DNA of 64,000 nucleotides from Agilicoccus flavus (GTDB lineage Bacteria; Actinomycetota; Actinomycetes; Actinomycetales; Dermatophilaceae), in NCBI RefSeq assembly GCF_014857905.1, contig NZ_JACYXE010000003.1, positions 62,001 through 126,000 of the forward strand. The letters are read 5' to 3'. This document shows positions 31,000 to 40,033 of this stretch, one piece after another. Positions within the stretch are counted from its first letter, which is position 1, and each line of letters begins with the position of its first letter. The notes beneath the pieces are model-generated. The model did no database searches. It worked only from the letters and a program-made list of their open reading frames with translations, and was not told where the DNA came from. The translations under genes were made by a program, and so were the position numbers.

Positions 31000-31608
31000 T
31001 CAGTTCCCTCCGGCGAACAGTCCGAAGACGCCCGACGGCAGCGGCAGCCCGAGGCCGATGCCGAACGTCAGGTAGATGAGGCTCGACACGACGAGGCCGA
31101 GGACGAGGTCGAAGACCGCACGTCGGCTGCCGATGCCGCGCGCGACGCACCAGAAGAGGAGACCGGCCGCGAGGACCCAGCCGAGGACCTCGAGCAGGAC
31201 GGCGAACGCGGCGAACCCGCCGACGCACCAGGCGATCGCGCGCCAGTCGCTGAAGGTGGTGTACGTGCGGCCGGAGGTCTCGGCGGGGACCTCGGGGTGG
31301 CGCAGGTAGTGCACGACGAGCAGGGCGGCGAGGACGTAGGCCACCGCGGCGAGGAACCACGGGAAGAACGTGGGACCGGGGAAGTCGGCGCCCTTGGGGA
31401 TCGACATCGTCAGGTTCCCGACGACGAGGTAGGTCGCGAACGCGGCGAGCAGCAGCGGGATGACCAGCCCGCTGCGCCCGGTGAAGAACCCCCATCGGCC
31501 CGGGGTCTGTGACCCCGACGGGGGCCGGTCCGACGCGCGGGCGGGGTCCTGGTCGCCGGTCCCCCCTGCGGTGGGCCCGTGCGGCTCGGGCGTGCTCGAC
31601 GTGCTCAC
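31000..31608 (-). CDS. tctB: Tripartite tricarboxylate transporter, small membrane subunit TctB
   Basis: A 202-residue protein with a Pro/Asp/Gly-rich N-terminal tail of about 40 residues and four membrane segments from about residue 48 to the end, matching the TctB (DUF1468) family. The GTG at 31608 overlaps the tctC stop (GTGA), so translation is coupled. A longer frame extends upstream but lies inside tctC. The middle of a tctC-tctB-tctA operon on the minus strand. Confidence 0.9.
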   Translation of the reverse strand: MSTSSTPEPHGPTAGGTGDQDPARASDRPPSGSQTPGRWGFFTGRSGLVIPLLLAAFATYLVVGNLTMSIPKGADFPGPTFFPWFLAAVAYVLAALLVVHYLRHPEVPAETSGRTYTTFSDWRAIAWCVGGFAAFAVLLEVLGWVLAAGLLFWCVARGIGSRRAVFDLVLGLVVSSLIYLTFGIGLGLPLPSGVFGLFAGGN

Positions 31609-32663
31609 TTCAGCTCCTCGACGAGGGCGGCGATCCGCTTCTCCTCCTGCGCGAGCCAGGAGTCGAGCTCGGGGCCGGTGAGGAAGACGGGGGTCCACCG
31701 GTTGCGTTGCTGGGCGCTCTTCCACTCCGGGGTGGCGACGGTCGCGGTGACGAGGTCGACGATGTCGGACTTCTGCTTCGCGGTGATGCCGGGCGGGGCG
31801 ACGACCATCCGCCAGTTCGCGAGGGTCGTCTCATACCCCTGCTCGGTGAGCGTGGGGATGTCGACGCCGGGCAGGCGCTGCGGGGCCGCGAGGCCGAGGG
31901 CCCGGAGACGCCCGGCCTCGATCTGGTCGGCCATGTCCATGTACCCCGACGTGGCCGCGACGGCGGTCCCGTTGAGCAGGGCGGTGGTCGCCTCGCCGCC
32001 ACCGGACTTCGGGATGTAGGTCAGCGCGCCGGGGTCGATGCCCGCCTTGAGCGCGAGGTCGGTGGAGACGAGCTGGTCGAAGGTCCCGCCGCCGGTCCAC
32101 GACACCTTGGCGGGGTCCTGCTTCCACGCGGTGACGAGGTCGTCGAGGGTCCGGTAGGGGGAGTCGGCCTTGACGACGACGACGTCGTACTCCTCGACGA
32201 CGCGCGCGATGGGCGTGGCGTCGCCGTGGTCGACGGGCGCGTCGAGCTGGGCGACGCCGGCGACGAGGCCGGTGCCCGAGACCATGAGCTTGTTCGGCTG
32301 ACCGCCCATCGTCGTCAGCTTGCCGAGCGCGATGGTGCCGGCGGCGCCGGGGATGTTGACGACCTGGACGTTGTTGACGAGCTTGTTCGCCCGCATGGCC
32401 TGCTGGGACTCGCGCTGGAACGTGTCCCACCCACCGCCCGGCCCGGCCGGGGCGATGAGCGTGAGGTTGGCGCGGATGTCGCTGCCGCCCGAGGCGGACG
32501 TCACGGAGAAGAACGCGGCCGCCCCGATGACGAGCGCCGCGAACGCCGCGTAGATCGCCATGACGAGCCGTCGGCGCCCGGGGCGGGCGGCGGGCCGGTC
32601 GGGGTCGTGGCCGGGGGGCGGTTCGGACACCGGGTCCGATGCCGGTTCGCGTGCCTCGCGCAC
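31605..32663 (-). CDS. tctC: Tripartite tricarboxylate transporter, substrate-binding protein TctC
   Basis: The extracytoplasmic binding protein (Bug/TctC family) of the carboxylate importer. GTG at 32663 is chosen because GAAAGG lies about eight bases upstream. The 352-residue protein has a cytoplasmic Pro/Arg tail, one membrane segment at about 34-55, then the binding domain with LTLIAPAGPGGGWDTFQRESQQAM, VNIPGAAGTIALGKL and SWTGGGTFDQL. There is no lipobox cysteine, so it is probably held by an uncleaved anchor or cleaved by signal peptidase I. Confidence 0.92.
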   Translation of the reverse strand: MREAREPASDPVSEPPPGHDPDRPAARPGRRRLVMAIYAAFAALVIGAAAFFSVTSASGGSDIRANLTLIAPAGPGGGWDTFQRESQQAMRANKLVNNVQVVNIPGAAGTIALGKLTTMGGQPNKLMVSGTGLVAGVAQLDAPVDHGDATPIARVVEEYDVVVVKADSPYRTLDDLVTAWKQDPAKVSWTGGGTFDQLVSTDLALKAGIDPGALTYIPKSGGGEATTALLNGTAVAATSGYMDMADQIEAGRLRALGLAAPQRLPGVDIPTLTEQGYETTLANWRMVVAPPGITAKQKSDIVDLVTATVATPEWKSAQQRNRWTPVFLTGPELDSWLAQEEKRIAALVEELK

Positions 32664-32867
32664 GTCATCACCTTTCGGGGGAGGGGCTCGCCCGCGTGGC
32701 CGCGGCGGCGGCGTGGGTGGGCCGCCGCCGGACGACGGCCGGGTTCGATTCGCCGGCACGGGGGTCGGCCGGTCGGGGTGGCGTCAGCGTAATGTACGAG
32801 ACCTGGATCACAGGGCCTCCGGCGTCGACTCTCCGGCGCCGCGGCCGTCGTCGAAAGGTGCCCCGGC

Positions 32868-33215
32868 ATGTCCGTACTCCTCGCTTCCGCCCCGACCGCC
32901 GAGGGCGCCGCCGCGCTCGAGTTCGCGATCGCGGAGGCCCGCCGCCGCGACGAGGACGTGCTCGTCTTCCACCTGGGCGGCCGCGACGGCGACGAGCCGG
33001 CCGAGCGGGACGGGATCGCCCTGCGGCACGTGGGCCCCGATGCCCGGGCCCGCGACGCGGCCGGCGAGCTCATCGACCTCGCCAACGACGGGTCGGTCTC
33101 CGTCGTCGTCATCGGGGTGCGGCACCGCAGCCCGGTCGGCAAGCTGCTCCTCGGCAGCCAGGCCCAGCAGGTGCTGCTCGAGTCGCGCGTCCCCGTCATC
33201 GCCGTCAAGCCCTGA
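32868..33215 (+). CDS. Small universal stress protein (UspA-like)
   Basis: A 115-residue single-domain protein of the UspA family, somewhat shorter than the usual 140. The C-terminal nucleotide-binding signature is present as [20 protein letters not shown] followed by [14 protein letters not shown]. The N-terminal strand lacks the usual Asp of the ATP-binding site ([11 protein letters not shown]). It is transcribed away from tctC; a TAATGT box at 32790-32795 could serve it. Function is not known beyond the family. Confidence 0.85.
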   Translation: MSVLLASAPTAEGAAALEFAIAEARRRDEDVLVFHLGGRDGDEPAERDGIALRHVGPDARARDAAGELIDLANDGSVSVVVIGVRHRSPVGKLLLGSQAQQVLLESRVPVIAVKP

Positions 33216-33267
33216 ACCGACCGACGCCGAACCCCCCGCGCCGGCCCCTCCCCGGGCGCGACGGGCG

Positions 33268-34821
33268 TCAGCCGGTGGGGTGGGCGTCGCGCTCCGCCTC
33301 CCGGTGCTCCCGCTGCGCGAGGCTGCGGGCGATGGCCTCCCGGTCGAGGGGGCCGGTGACCGGGTCGATCATCGACAGCGGCGTGGTCTGCGGCTCCGGC
33401 TCGGACTCGGCCGGCAGGAACAGGGGCTCGGTCGCGGGGGCGTCGCCCTCGGGCTCGAGCGAGTACGACGTGGGGATGTAGTCGAGGGACTCCGAGTGCG
33501 TGAGCCCCGTGACCATGAGCAGGTCGACGATCGTCGATCGCACCTGCGCCCGGATGACCTCGCTGCTCAGCGACGGGCGCGACGACACGTACGTCGTGCG
33601 CTCGGCGAGGTCGAGCAGGTGCGGTTGCGCTCCCGTCGGCAGGTTGCGCTCGGCGAGGTCTTCGGCCATGGTCCGGGCGACCGCGGCGAGGTCGTCGATG
33701 AGGTCGATGTACGCCTTCGGCACCTGCTCGCCCTCGCGCAGCGCGATGGTGGCGCGGCGCACGAGCACGCGGATGTTGCGGATGGCCCGGTCGAGGGGCT
33801 CGATGATGTCGGCGATGGCCTGCACGGCCGGCAGGTGCCCCCGCCGGAACGGTGAGGAGCGGATGACGGCCAGGCCGTCGTCGGCGAGGTCGTGGAGGCG
33901 TTCGAGGGCCGACTCCGTCTCGCGGGCCTTCGTCAGGGACGCGGCCGCGAGTTCGCGGTCGCGCTCGCGCAGGGCGCGGGCCGTGTCGGAGAGCACCTCG
34001 CCGAGCTGCACGACGATGGTGCCGGTGTAGCGCCGCGGCCGGCGCAGGGGCGACACGGGCGTGATCGTCGCGGCGGCGAGGGCGACGAGCCCGCCGACGA
34101 GGGCGTCGGTCCAGCGCGAGAACGCCTCGCCGGGCCCGGCGACGATCATCGTGACGAACGCCGACTGCACCCCCGCCTGCGTGACCATGAGCATGCCGGC
34201 GCCGAGCAGGCTCGTCACGGTCATCGACAGGACGATGATGACGGCGAGCTGCCAGAACCCGGCGCCGAAGTAGTGCACGAACGTGTCGCCGACGAGCACA
34301 CCGATCGCCACGCCCATGACGATCTGGACGACGCGTTCGATGCGCTGGCCGTAGGACTGGCCGAGGGCCACGAGCGCCGCGATCGGCGCGAAGAACGGCT
34401 CTGGGTGCCCGAGCAGCACGCCCGCGATGTACCAGGCGAGCGACGCGGAGAGCGCGCACTGGACGATGAAGAAGATCCGCTGCCGCGCCCGGGTCACGCG
34501 CCGTTCGACGGAGTCGCGGGAGCGGGCCACGGCCCGCGGGGCCAGCTCCGCCGAGAGGTTGAGCCACGCCCGCTCCAGGGGCCCCCGGGCGGGGACCGCG
34601 CGCGGGCCGCCGTCGTCGAGGTCGTCGTCGTCGTCGTCGGGGGCATGGGGCGTGTCGTGGTCGCCGGCGTCGTCGCGTCGACCGCCTCGACCCCGCACGA
34701 CGTGGGCCTCCTGAGGCCGGGAGCCGCGGTGTTCGCCGCGTCGGGCGCGGGCGGCGTCGCCTCCGCCGATGGCGCGGGGCCCGACGTCGGCCTCGTCCTC
34801 GCGCGCGTCCATGCCTCTCAT
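33268..34821 (-). CDS. FUSC/aromatic-acid-exporter-like membrane protein
   Basis: The 517-residue protein has a long acidic N-terminal tail (residues 1-100, including a run of six Asp), then membrane segments between about 113 and 255, and a cytoplasmic helical region to the end. VQCALSASLAWYIAGVLLG and AALVALGQSYGQRIERVVQIVMGVAIGV match the FUSC/YccC half seen in aromatic acid and fusaric acid exporters. Substrate unknown. ATG at 34821 is used; a second ATG three codons in is equally possible. It diverges from hisF. Confidence 0.8.
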   Translation of the reverse strand: MRGMDAREDEADVGPRAIGGGDAARARRGEHRGSRPQEAHVVRGRGGRRDDAGDHDTPHAPDDDDDDLDDGGPRAVPARGPLERAWLNLSAELAPRAVARSRDSVERRVTRARQRIFFIVQCALSASLAWYIAGVLLGHPEPFFAPIAALVALGQSYGQRIERVVQIVMGVAIGVLVGDTFVHYFGAGFWQLAVIIVLSMTVTSLLGAGMLMVTQAGVQSAFVTMIVAGPGEAFSRWTDALVGGLVALAAATITPVSPLRRPRRYTGTIVVQLGEVLSDTARALRERDRELAAASLTKARETESALERLHDLADDGLAVIRSSPFRRGHLPAVQAIADIIEPLDRAIRNIRVLVRRATIALREGEQVPKAYIDLIDDLAAVARTMAEDLAERNLPTGAQPHLLDLAERTTYVSSRPSLSSEVIRAQVRSTIVDLLMVTGLTHSESLDYIPTSYSLEPEGDAPATEPLFLPAESEPEPQTTPLSMIDPVTGPLDREAIARSLAQREHREAERDAHPTG

Positions 34822-34840
34822 TCTGCCCCGCGGACCGACC

Positions 34841-34846
34841 TAGACT
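34841..34846 (+). promoter_or_regulatory. Putative leaderless promoter of hisF (TAGACT)
   Basis: TAGACT ends six bases before the hisF GTG, the strongest of the leaderless candidates. The divergent FUSC gene begins only 20 bases away on the other strand. Confidence 0.55.
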
Positions 34847-34852
34847 GGCGCC

Positions 34853-35656
34853 GTGCCCGTCGCCACCCGTGTCATCCCGTGCCTGGACGTCGACGCCGGC
34901 CGCGTCGTCAAGGGCGTCAACTTCGAGAACCTGCGCGACGCGGGCGACCCGGTCGCGCTGGCCCGCCGCTACGGCGAGCAGGGGGCCGACGAGCTGACGT
35001 TCCTCGACGTCACCGCCTCCTCCGGCGACCGCGAGACGACGTACGACGTCGTCCGGCGCACCGCGGAGGAGGTCTTCATCCCCCTGACGGTCGGCGGCGG
35101 CGTGCGCACCGTCGCGGACGTCGACCGGCTGCTGCGCAGCGGGGCCGACAAGGTCGGCGTCAACACCGCCGCGATCGCGCGCCCCGAGTTCATCGACGAG
35201 GTGGCCGACCGGTTCGGCGCGCAGGTCCTCGTCCTCTCCGCGGACGTGCGCCGCTGCCGCCCTGACGGCCCGCCCACCGACTCCGGCTTCGAGGTGACCA
35301 CGCACGGCGGCCGCCGGGGCACCGGCCTCGACGCGCTGGCCTGGTGCGCGGAGGCCGCCCGCCGCGGCGCGGGGGAGATCCTGCTCAACTCGATGGACGC
35401 CGACGGCACGAAGGCCGGCTTCGACGCCGAGCTCATCGCGGCCGTCCGTGCCCTCGTCGACGTGCCGATCATCGCGAGCGGCGGCGCCGGGGCCGTGGAG
35501 CACTTCCCGCCCGCCGTGGCGGCCGGTGCAGACGCCGTCCTCGCCGCGAGCGTCTTCCACTTCGGTGACCTGACGATCGGGCAGGTCAAGGACGCGCTGG
35601 CCGCCGCCGGCCACGCCGTGCGCCGGTCCCGCGCCACGGCCGCCCCGGCCCACTGA
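34853..35656 (+). CDS. hisF: Imidazole glycerol phosphate synthase, cyclase subunit
   Basis: Uses ammonia from HisH to make imidazole glycerol phosphate and AICAR. The 267-residue barrel has [21 protein letters not shown] with the catalytic Asp, [13 protein letters not shown] with the second Asp, [21 protein letters not shown] and [13 protein letters not shown]. Length is slightly above the usual 255 because of an insertion near residues 140-150. The GTG start sits at leaderless distance from TAGACT. hisE and hisG lie 8 kb away, so histidine genes are scattered. Confidence 0.96.
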   Translation: MPVATRVIPCLDVDAGRVVKGVNFENLRDAGDPVALARRYGEQGADELTFLDVTASSGDRETTYDVVRRTAEEVFIPLTVGGGVRTVADVDRLLRSGADKVGVNTAAIARPEFIDEVADRFGAQVLVLSADVRRCRPDGPPTDSGFEVTTHGGRRGTGLDALAWCAEAARRGAGEILLNSMDADGTKAGFDAELIAAVRALVDVPIIASGGAGAVEHFPPAVAAGADAVLAASVFHFGDLTIGQVKDALAAAGHAVRRSRATAAPAH

Positions 35657-35708
35657 TCGACCTCGCCCACGACGAACCGACGACGAACCACCACCCGGAG
35701 GTGCCGAC

Positions 35709-36674
35709 GTGACGACCCGGAACACCGCGAACGGTCAGGCGTGGCCGCGGCTGCGGGTCGAGGACTGGGGCGCGACCCGCGACACCCTGCACATGTGGAC
35801 CCAGATCGTCGGCAAAATCCGCCTCGGGTCCGCTCCACTGGTCAACCACTGGTGGCAGGTGACCCTCTACGTCACGCCGCGCGGGCTGACCACGGGCAGC
35901 ATCCCCGACGGCCACCGGCTCTTCGACCTCGAGTTCGACTTCGTCGACCACCTGCTCCGCCTCCGCAGCAGCGACGGCGGCGCCGAGACCGTCCGGCTCG
36001 AGGCCAAGTCGGTGGCCCACTTCCACGAGGAGACGACGGCGGCGCTGGGCCGGCTCGGCATCCGGGTCGAGATCCAGGACCGTCCCAACGAGGTCGACCC
36101 GGCGATCCCGTTCGCGCAGGACACCGAGCACGCCTCCTACGACCCCGAGGCCGCGCGACTGTTCTGGGGTCAGCTGACGCAGCCCCACCGGGTCCTGGGC
36201 GAGTTCCGATCCCACTTCGTCGGCAAGGTCAGCCCGGTGCACTTCTTCTGGGGGGCGCTGGATCTGGCCCGCACGCGCTTCTCGGGCCGCTCGGCGCCCA
36301 CGCATCCCGGCGGTGCCCCCAACTGCGGGGACTGGGTCATGGAAGAGGGCTACTCGGCCGAGCTGAGCAGCTGCGGGTTCTGGCCCGGCGGGGGAGAGGA
36401 GGGCGCGTTCTACGCCTACGCCTATCCGGAGCCGGAGGGGTTCGCCGACCACCCGGTAGGGCCCGACGCCGCCTACTACAGCGCCGACAACGGCCAGTTC
36501 CTCCTGCCCTACGAGGCGGTGCGCACTGCCGACGATCCCGACCGGGCGCTCCTGGAGTTCCTGCACACGACGTACGCGGCGGCCGCCGACCTCGGCGGCT
36601 GGGACCGCGCCACGCTCGAGGACGACCCCGCCCGCTGGGACCACCACCGCCCGCGACGACCAGGTCACGGGTAG
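35709..36674 (+). CDS. DUF5996 family protein
   Basis: A 321-residue soluble protein matching the DUF5996 family by WPRLRVEDWGATRDTLHMW at residues 12-30, HWWQVTLYVTPRGLTTGSIP, and PVHFFWGALDLARTRFSGR with a Trp/His-rich core and PNCGDWVMEEGYSAE. The biochemical function is unknown. No signal peptide or membrane segment. GTG at 35709 follows a GGAGGTG ribosome site. It lies 52 bases after hisF on the same strand but no functional link is known. Confidence 0.8.
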   Translation: MTTRNTANGQAWPRLRVEDWGATRDTLHMWTQIVGKIRLGSAPLVNHWWQVTLYVTPRGLTTGSIPDGHRLFDLEFDFVDHLLRLRSSDGGAETVRLEAKSVAHFHEETTAALGRLGIRVEIQDRPNEVDPAIPFAQDTEHASYDPEAARLFWGQLTQPHRVLGEFRSHFVGKVSPVHFFWGALDLARTRFSGRSAPTHPGGAPNCGDWVMEEGYSAELSSCGFWPGGGEEGAFYAYAYPEPEGFADHPVGPDAAYYSADNGQFLLPYEAVRTADDPDRALLEFLHTTYAAAADLGGWDRATLEDDPARWDHHRPRRPGHG

Positions 36675-37118
36675 GCACCACCGGCCGGACCGACGTTCCG
36701 ACGTCGGACGAGGGTCGGCGCGTCCGCCGGCTCGTCGAGCGGTGCGGGCATAGTGGTGGCCCCGGCTGGGGGGGAGCCGAGGCCACCGGTGTGGGCCCGA
36801 CCGGGGGGTGGCCGGGGTCCCGATCTCCAGCGTAGGGGCGCCCCCTGCCCCTCGTCCTCGACCGCGAGGTTCGCGGATCTCCTCGATTCCGTCAAGAAAT
36901 CGTCAACGCCGCCGCCCGCCGTGCGGGCGGGCGGCTGTGGGAGACGCCGGTGACCCGTCCAGTGGGGCGGGCGCGGGCCAGGCGGGCGGGGCGGGTGGGC
37001 GCCGCCCCGCCGGGAGACGTTCGCCCGATTCGGGGACTTTGGTGGTGCTCGGGCCATTTCGGCCGATAGGCGCTTCGGAGTGGGGCGCGGCCCCCGGGGA
37101 CGGAGACACGAAAGCACC
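36675..37118 (+). other. Intergenic region with three strong hairpins before the chemoreceptor
   Basis: No gene is convincing in these 444 bases. Three inverted repeats occur: 36755-36787 (GGTGGCC-C-CGGCT with AGCCG-A-GGCCACC), 36911-36935 (perfect 10-bp GCCGCCCGCC/GGCGGGCGGC) and 36985-37011 (perfect 9-bp GGCGGGGCG/CGCCCCGCC). A CATAGT box lies at 36749-36754 just before the first. GCCGATAG at 37062-37069 resembles the -10 of flagellar sigma (FliA/WhiG) promoters, though no TAAA box was found at the right distance. Confidence 0.45.
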
Positions 37119-38708
37119 ATGGAGCGTCAGGACACGTCGCGGACCGAGAGCCGCCGCCGTCGGACCCCCCACGACGCGCGCCTGCGGATCATCGCGCGGC
37201 TCATCATCGTGGGCCTCGTCGGCGCGCAGGGCGCCCTCATCGTCTGGGGCGTCGGGTTCGTCTCCTCCAACCGGTACCGCGCCGAGCTCGAGCGCACGGA
37301 ACAGATCCGGTCGGCGCTCGCGGTCGCGGCCACGATCCGCACGTACAACTCGGACGTCAGCGGCTGGCAGGCGGCCGTCGCCTGGGACACGCGCCGCATC
37401 GGGGCCCCGCGGGCGATCGCCAAGACGAACGCGAACCGCGCGGGCTACCTGCGGTCGTCGCAGGACCTCCGCCGGGTGCTCACGACGATGCCGATGTCGA
37501 CGCTCACCGCCGAGGAACGCGGCCAGTACCAACGGATCCGCGAGGCGTGGGCGCGCTTCTTCGCCGCCGACGACCGGGCGATGGCGCTGCTCCGGACGAA
37601 CACACCCGCGGCGCTGGCCCGGGCCGACCGCGTCGTCCTCGAAGACGCGTGGGGGGAGTACCAGAAGCTCGCCGTGCTCATCCCGCAGCTCGAGAGCTCG
37701 CTGACGATGCGGATCCAGGCCGCCGGCGAGGAGGCCGGGCGCATCGACATGATCGTGCGCCTCGTCCAGCTCGCGGTCGTCCTCTTGGTCATGATCCTGT
37801 GCACGTGGATCACGCTCACCCTCGCGTTCCGGCTGCGCGGGCAACTGCGCGAGCTGCACACCTCCATCGACCAGATGGCGGCGGGCAACCTCACGTCGGT
37901 ACCGCGCCTGAGCGGCAACGACGAGATCACCCACATCGGTCGGGCGCTGGGCCGCGCCCAGGAGCGCCTGCGTGACCTCGTCGGCGGGGTCGCGAGGACG
38001 ACGACCTCGGTGGGCGAGACCATCCACACCGTCGCCTCCGGCACCGAGCAGATGAACGCCTCCATCCAGGAGATCGCCCGCTCGGCACGGCTCGCGGCCG
38101 ACGTGGCTGCCCACGCTGTCGAGATGGCCGACGCCACGGACATGCGCGTCGCGAAGCTCGGTACGTCGAGCATCGAGATCGGCAAGGTCGTGCGGACGAT
38201 CACCGACATCTCGGAGCAGACGAACATGCTCGCCCTCAACGCGGCGATCGAGGCGGCCCGGGCCGGTGAGGCCGGCAAGGGTTTCTCGGCCGTTGCGAGC
38301 GAAGTCAAGGACCTCGCTCGGGCGACGGGACTCGCGACTGAGGACATCGCCCACCGGGTAGACACCATCCAGGCGGACACCCAGGACGCGGTGGCCGCCA
38401 TCGCCGAGATCCGCTCCATCATCGGCCAGATCAACGAGACTCAATCGACCATTGTTGCCGCCGTGGAGGAGCAGAACGCGACCACCGACGACATGAGCCG
38501 GCACATCATTGCAGACCGGGGCCGGGGCGCTCCGCTTGTCGCCGAAGACGCACATCACTTGCGCGCGGTGGCTCACTCTTGCGACTCATGCAGGGGGGCG
38601 GCCGTACCCGAGCATCCGCGACGCACCGCCCTCGTCTGCGGGCCCGCGGTCACCCTGGAGGGAGAAATGACCCGGCTCGAGCAGCTAGTGAACCGGTTCG
38701 AGTACTGA
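37119..38708 (+). CDS. Methyl-accepting chemotaxis protein, transmembrane, C-terminus abnormal
   Basis: A 529-residue chemoreceptor. Membrane segments at about residues 24-48 and 208-232 flank a periplasmic four-helix-type sensor domain, followed by a HAMP region ([20 protein letters not shown]) and the signalling helix with the hairpin tip [26 protein letters not shown] and [18 protein letters not shown]. After [14 protein letters not shown] (about residue 464) the expected heptad pattern breaks into a Cys/Arg/Pro-rich stretch ([15 protein letters not shown]) before a normal ending [13 protein letters not shown]. This suggests local frameshifts that cancel, or sequence decay. Confidence 0.85.
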   Translation: MERQDTSRTESRRRRTPHDARLRIIARLIIVGLVGAQGALIVWGVGFVSSNRYRAELERTEQIRSALAVAATIRTYNSDVSGWQAAVAWDTRRIGAPRAIAKTNANRAGYLRSSQDLRRVLTTMPMSTLTAEERGQYQRIREAWARFFAADDRAMALLRTNTPAALARADRVVLEDAWGEYQKLAVLIPQLESSLTMRIQAAGEEAGRIDMIVRLVQLAVVLLVMILCTWITLTLAFRLRGQLRELHTSIDQMAAGNLTSVPRLSGNDEITHIGRALGRAQERLRDLVGGVARTTTSVGETIHTVASGTEQMNASIQEIARSARLAADVAAHAVEMADATDMRVAKLGTSSIEIGKVVRTITDISEQTNMLALNAAIEAARAGEAGKGFSAVASEVKDLARATGLATEDIAHRVDTIQADTQDAVAAIAEIRSIIGQINETQSTIVAAVEEQNATTDDMSRHIIADRGRGAPLVAEDAHHLRAVAHSCDSCRGAAVPEHPRRTALVCGPAVTLEGEMTRLEQLVNRFEY

Positions 38709-38918
38709 ACGTGCGACGGCCTAACCGACACGGGCCGCCCCGCACCTAGAGACGGGGTACAGACCACCGCCCCGCCCGATCTCTCCGCCTACCAAGAGTG
38801 GGCACACCTGCCGGGTGCGCCCGTCACGCTCACCCGGTCTATCACATGGGCGAGTTTCGATGTCCGCGAACGCCGAGTCTCGACACCGTCGAGGGACCGC
38901 CGTTAGAAAAGGAGGACG

Positions 38919-39980
38919 ATGATGTGGTTCGAACGTCGCCAGGGGCGGCACGCTCGAGGAGCTGACGGGTTGGCGCGGGGCGGATCGACCCGCAGCGGCG
39001 GCGAGGCGTTCCTTGGCTTCATGAGGGTGTTCCAGGAGGTGCGCTCGGCGAACTCGGAGCGGGCGTCGGTCCAGGTCGCACTGGACGCGATCCGGCTCGA
39101 GTTCGAGTGGGAGTACGCCTCGTTCTGGGAGGTCGACGCTCACCACCAGGTCCTGCGCAACGCCGTCGAGTCGGGACACGCAGGGGAGGAGTTCCGGCGC
39201 GTCACCCGCGAATCAACTTTTGCCGAGGGCGTAGGCGTCGCCGGGCGGGCGTGGCGGACCCGGCAAATGGTGTTCGAACCGGACCTCGGTCGCGTGATCG
39301 ACTGCGTGCGGGCGCCCGCGGCTCAACGGGCCGGCATCCACTCGGGCGTTTGCCTCCCCATTGTCTGCGACGGTCACGTCGTCGGCACGATGGACTTCTT
39401 CACCTCGCGGGTCATCGAGCTCACACCCGCCCGCCAGGAGGCGCTGCAGAACGCAGCCCTGCTCGTGTCGAACGCTATCGAACATCGCCGCGCCCAGGCC
39501 CGCCTCAAGGAGGCAGGTCGACGCCTGCGCTCGACGATCGCGGACGTCGAGCGCAACATGGAGGAGGCGAGCAATGTGGCCGAGCAGGCCAACCGCCTCA
39601 CCGCTGAGGCGGACGGCATAGTCGCATCCCTTGACGCGTCGACCGTCGAGATCTGCCTCGTCGTACGGACTATCGCGACTATTGCTGATCAGACGAACAT
39701 GCTCGCCCTCAACGCCACCATCGAGGCGTCCCGGGCCGGCGAGGCAGGTAAGGGCTTCGCCGTCGTCGCGACCGAGGTCAAGGACCTGGCCCGCGCGACC
39801 GCAACAGCGACCGAAGAGGTCACCGCGAAGGTAGGCGGGATCCAAAGCGCGGCCCAGTCGGTTACCTCCGCTTTGGAGGGCGTGCGTGCGACCGTGCAGC
39901 GGATCAACGACGCCCAGCACTCCATCGCCGGGGTCCTCGCCGAGCAGTCGCTGGCGACCCGCGAGGTGCTGCAGCGCTGA
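38919..39980 (+). CDS. Soluble GAF-domain chemoreceptor, short signalling domain
   Basis: The 353-residue protein lacks membrane segments. A GAF sensor domain covers about residues 40-190 ([28 protein letters not shown]), then a methyl-accepting signalling region with the tip [23 protein letters not shown] and [18 protein letters not shown]. It stops soon after [12 protein letters not shown], about 50-60 residues earlier than usual, so the descending helix of the hairpin is incomplete. AGGAGG at 38910-38915 serves adjacent ATGs at 38919 and 38922; the second has better spacing. A cytoplasmic redox or small-molecule sensor is likely, ligand unknown. Confidence 0.85.
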   Translation: MMWFERRQGRHARGADGLARGGSTRSGGEAFLGFMRVFQEVRSANSERASVQVALDAIRLEFEWEYASFWEVDAHHQVLRNAVESGHAGEEFRRVTRESTFAEGVGVAGRAWRTRQMVFEPDLGRVIDCVRAPAAQRAGIHSGVCLPIVCDGHVVGTMDFFTSRVIELTPARQEALQNAALLVSNAIEHRRAQARLKEAGRRLRSTIADVERNMEEASNVAEQANRLTAEADGIVASLDASTVEICLVVRTIATIADQTNMLALNATIEASRAGEAGKGFAVVATEVKDLARATATATEEVTAKVGGIQSAAQSVTSALEGVRATVQRINDAQHSIAGVLAEQSLATREVLQR

Positions 39981-39990
39981 TCGGGGCCGG

Positions 39991-40026
39991 GCCCCGCCGG
40001 CTCCCGCCCCGGCGCGGGAGCGGGGC
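39991..40026. terminator. Bidirectional terminator-like hairpin between chemoreceptor and P450
   Basis: CTCCCGC (40001-40007) pairs with GCGGGAG (40014-40020), and outer GCCCCG (39991-39996) with CGGGGC (40021-40026), leaving a four-base bulge. It lies between two convergent genes, so it can serve both strands. Confidence 0.5.
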
Positions 40027-40033
40027 CGGCGCG

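Noticed and set aside
36753-36953. 66-codon frame between the DUF5996 gene and the chemoreceptor
   Set aside because: It has no ribosome site, its codons follow the hairpins, and its composition is Pro/Arg/Gly only.
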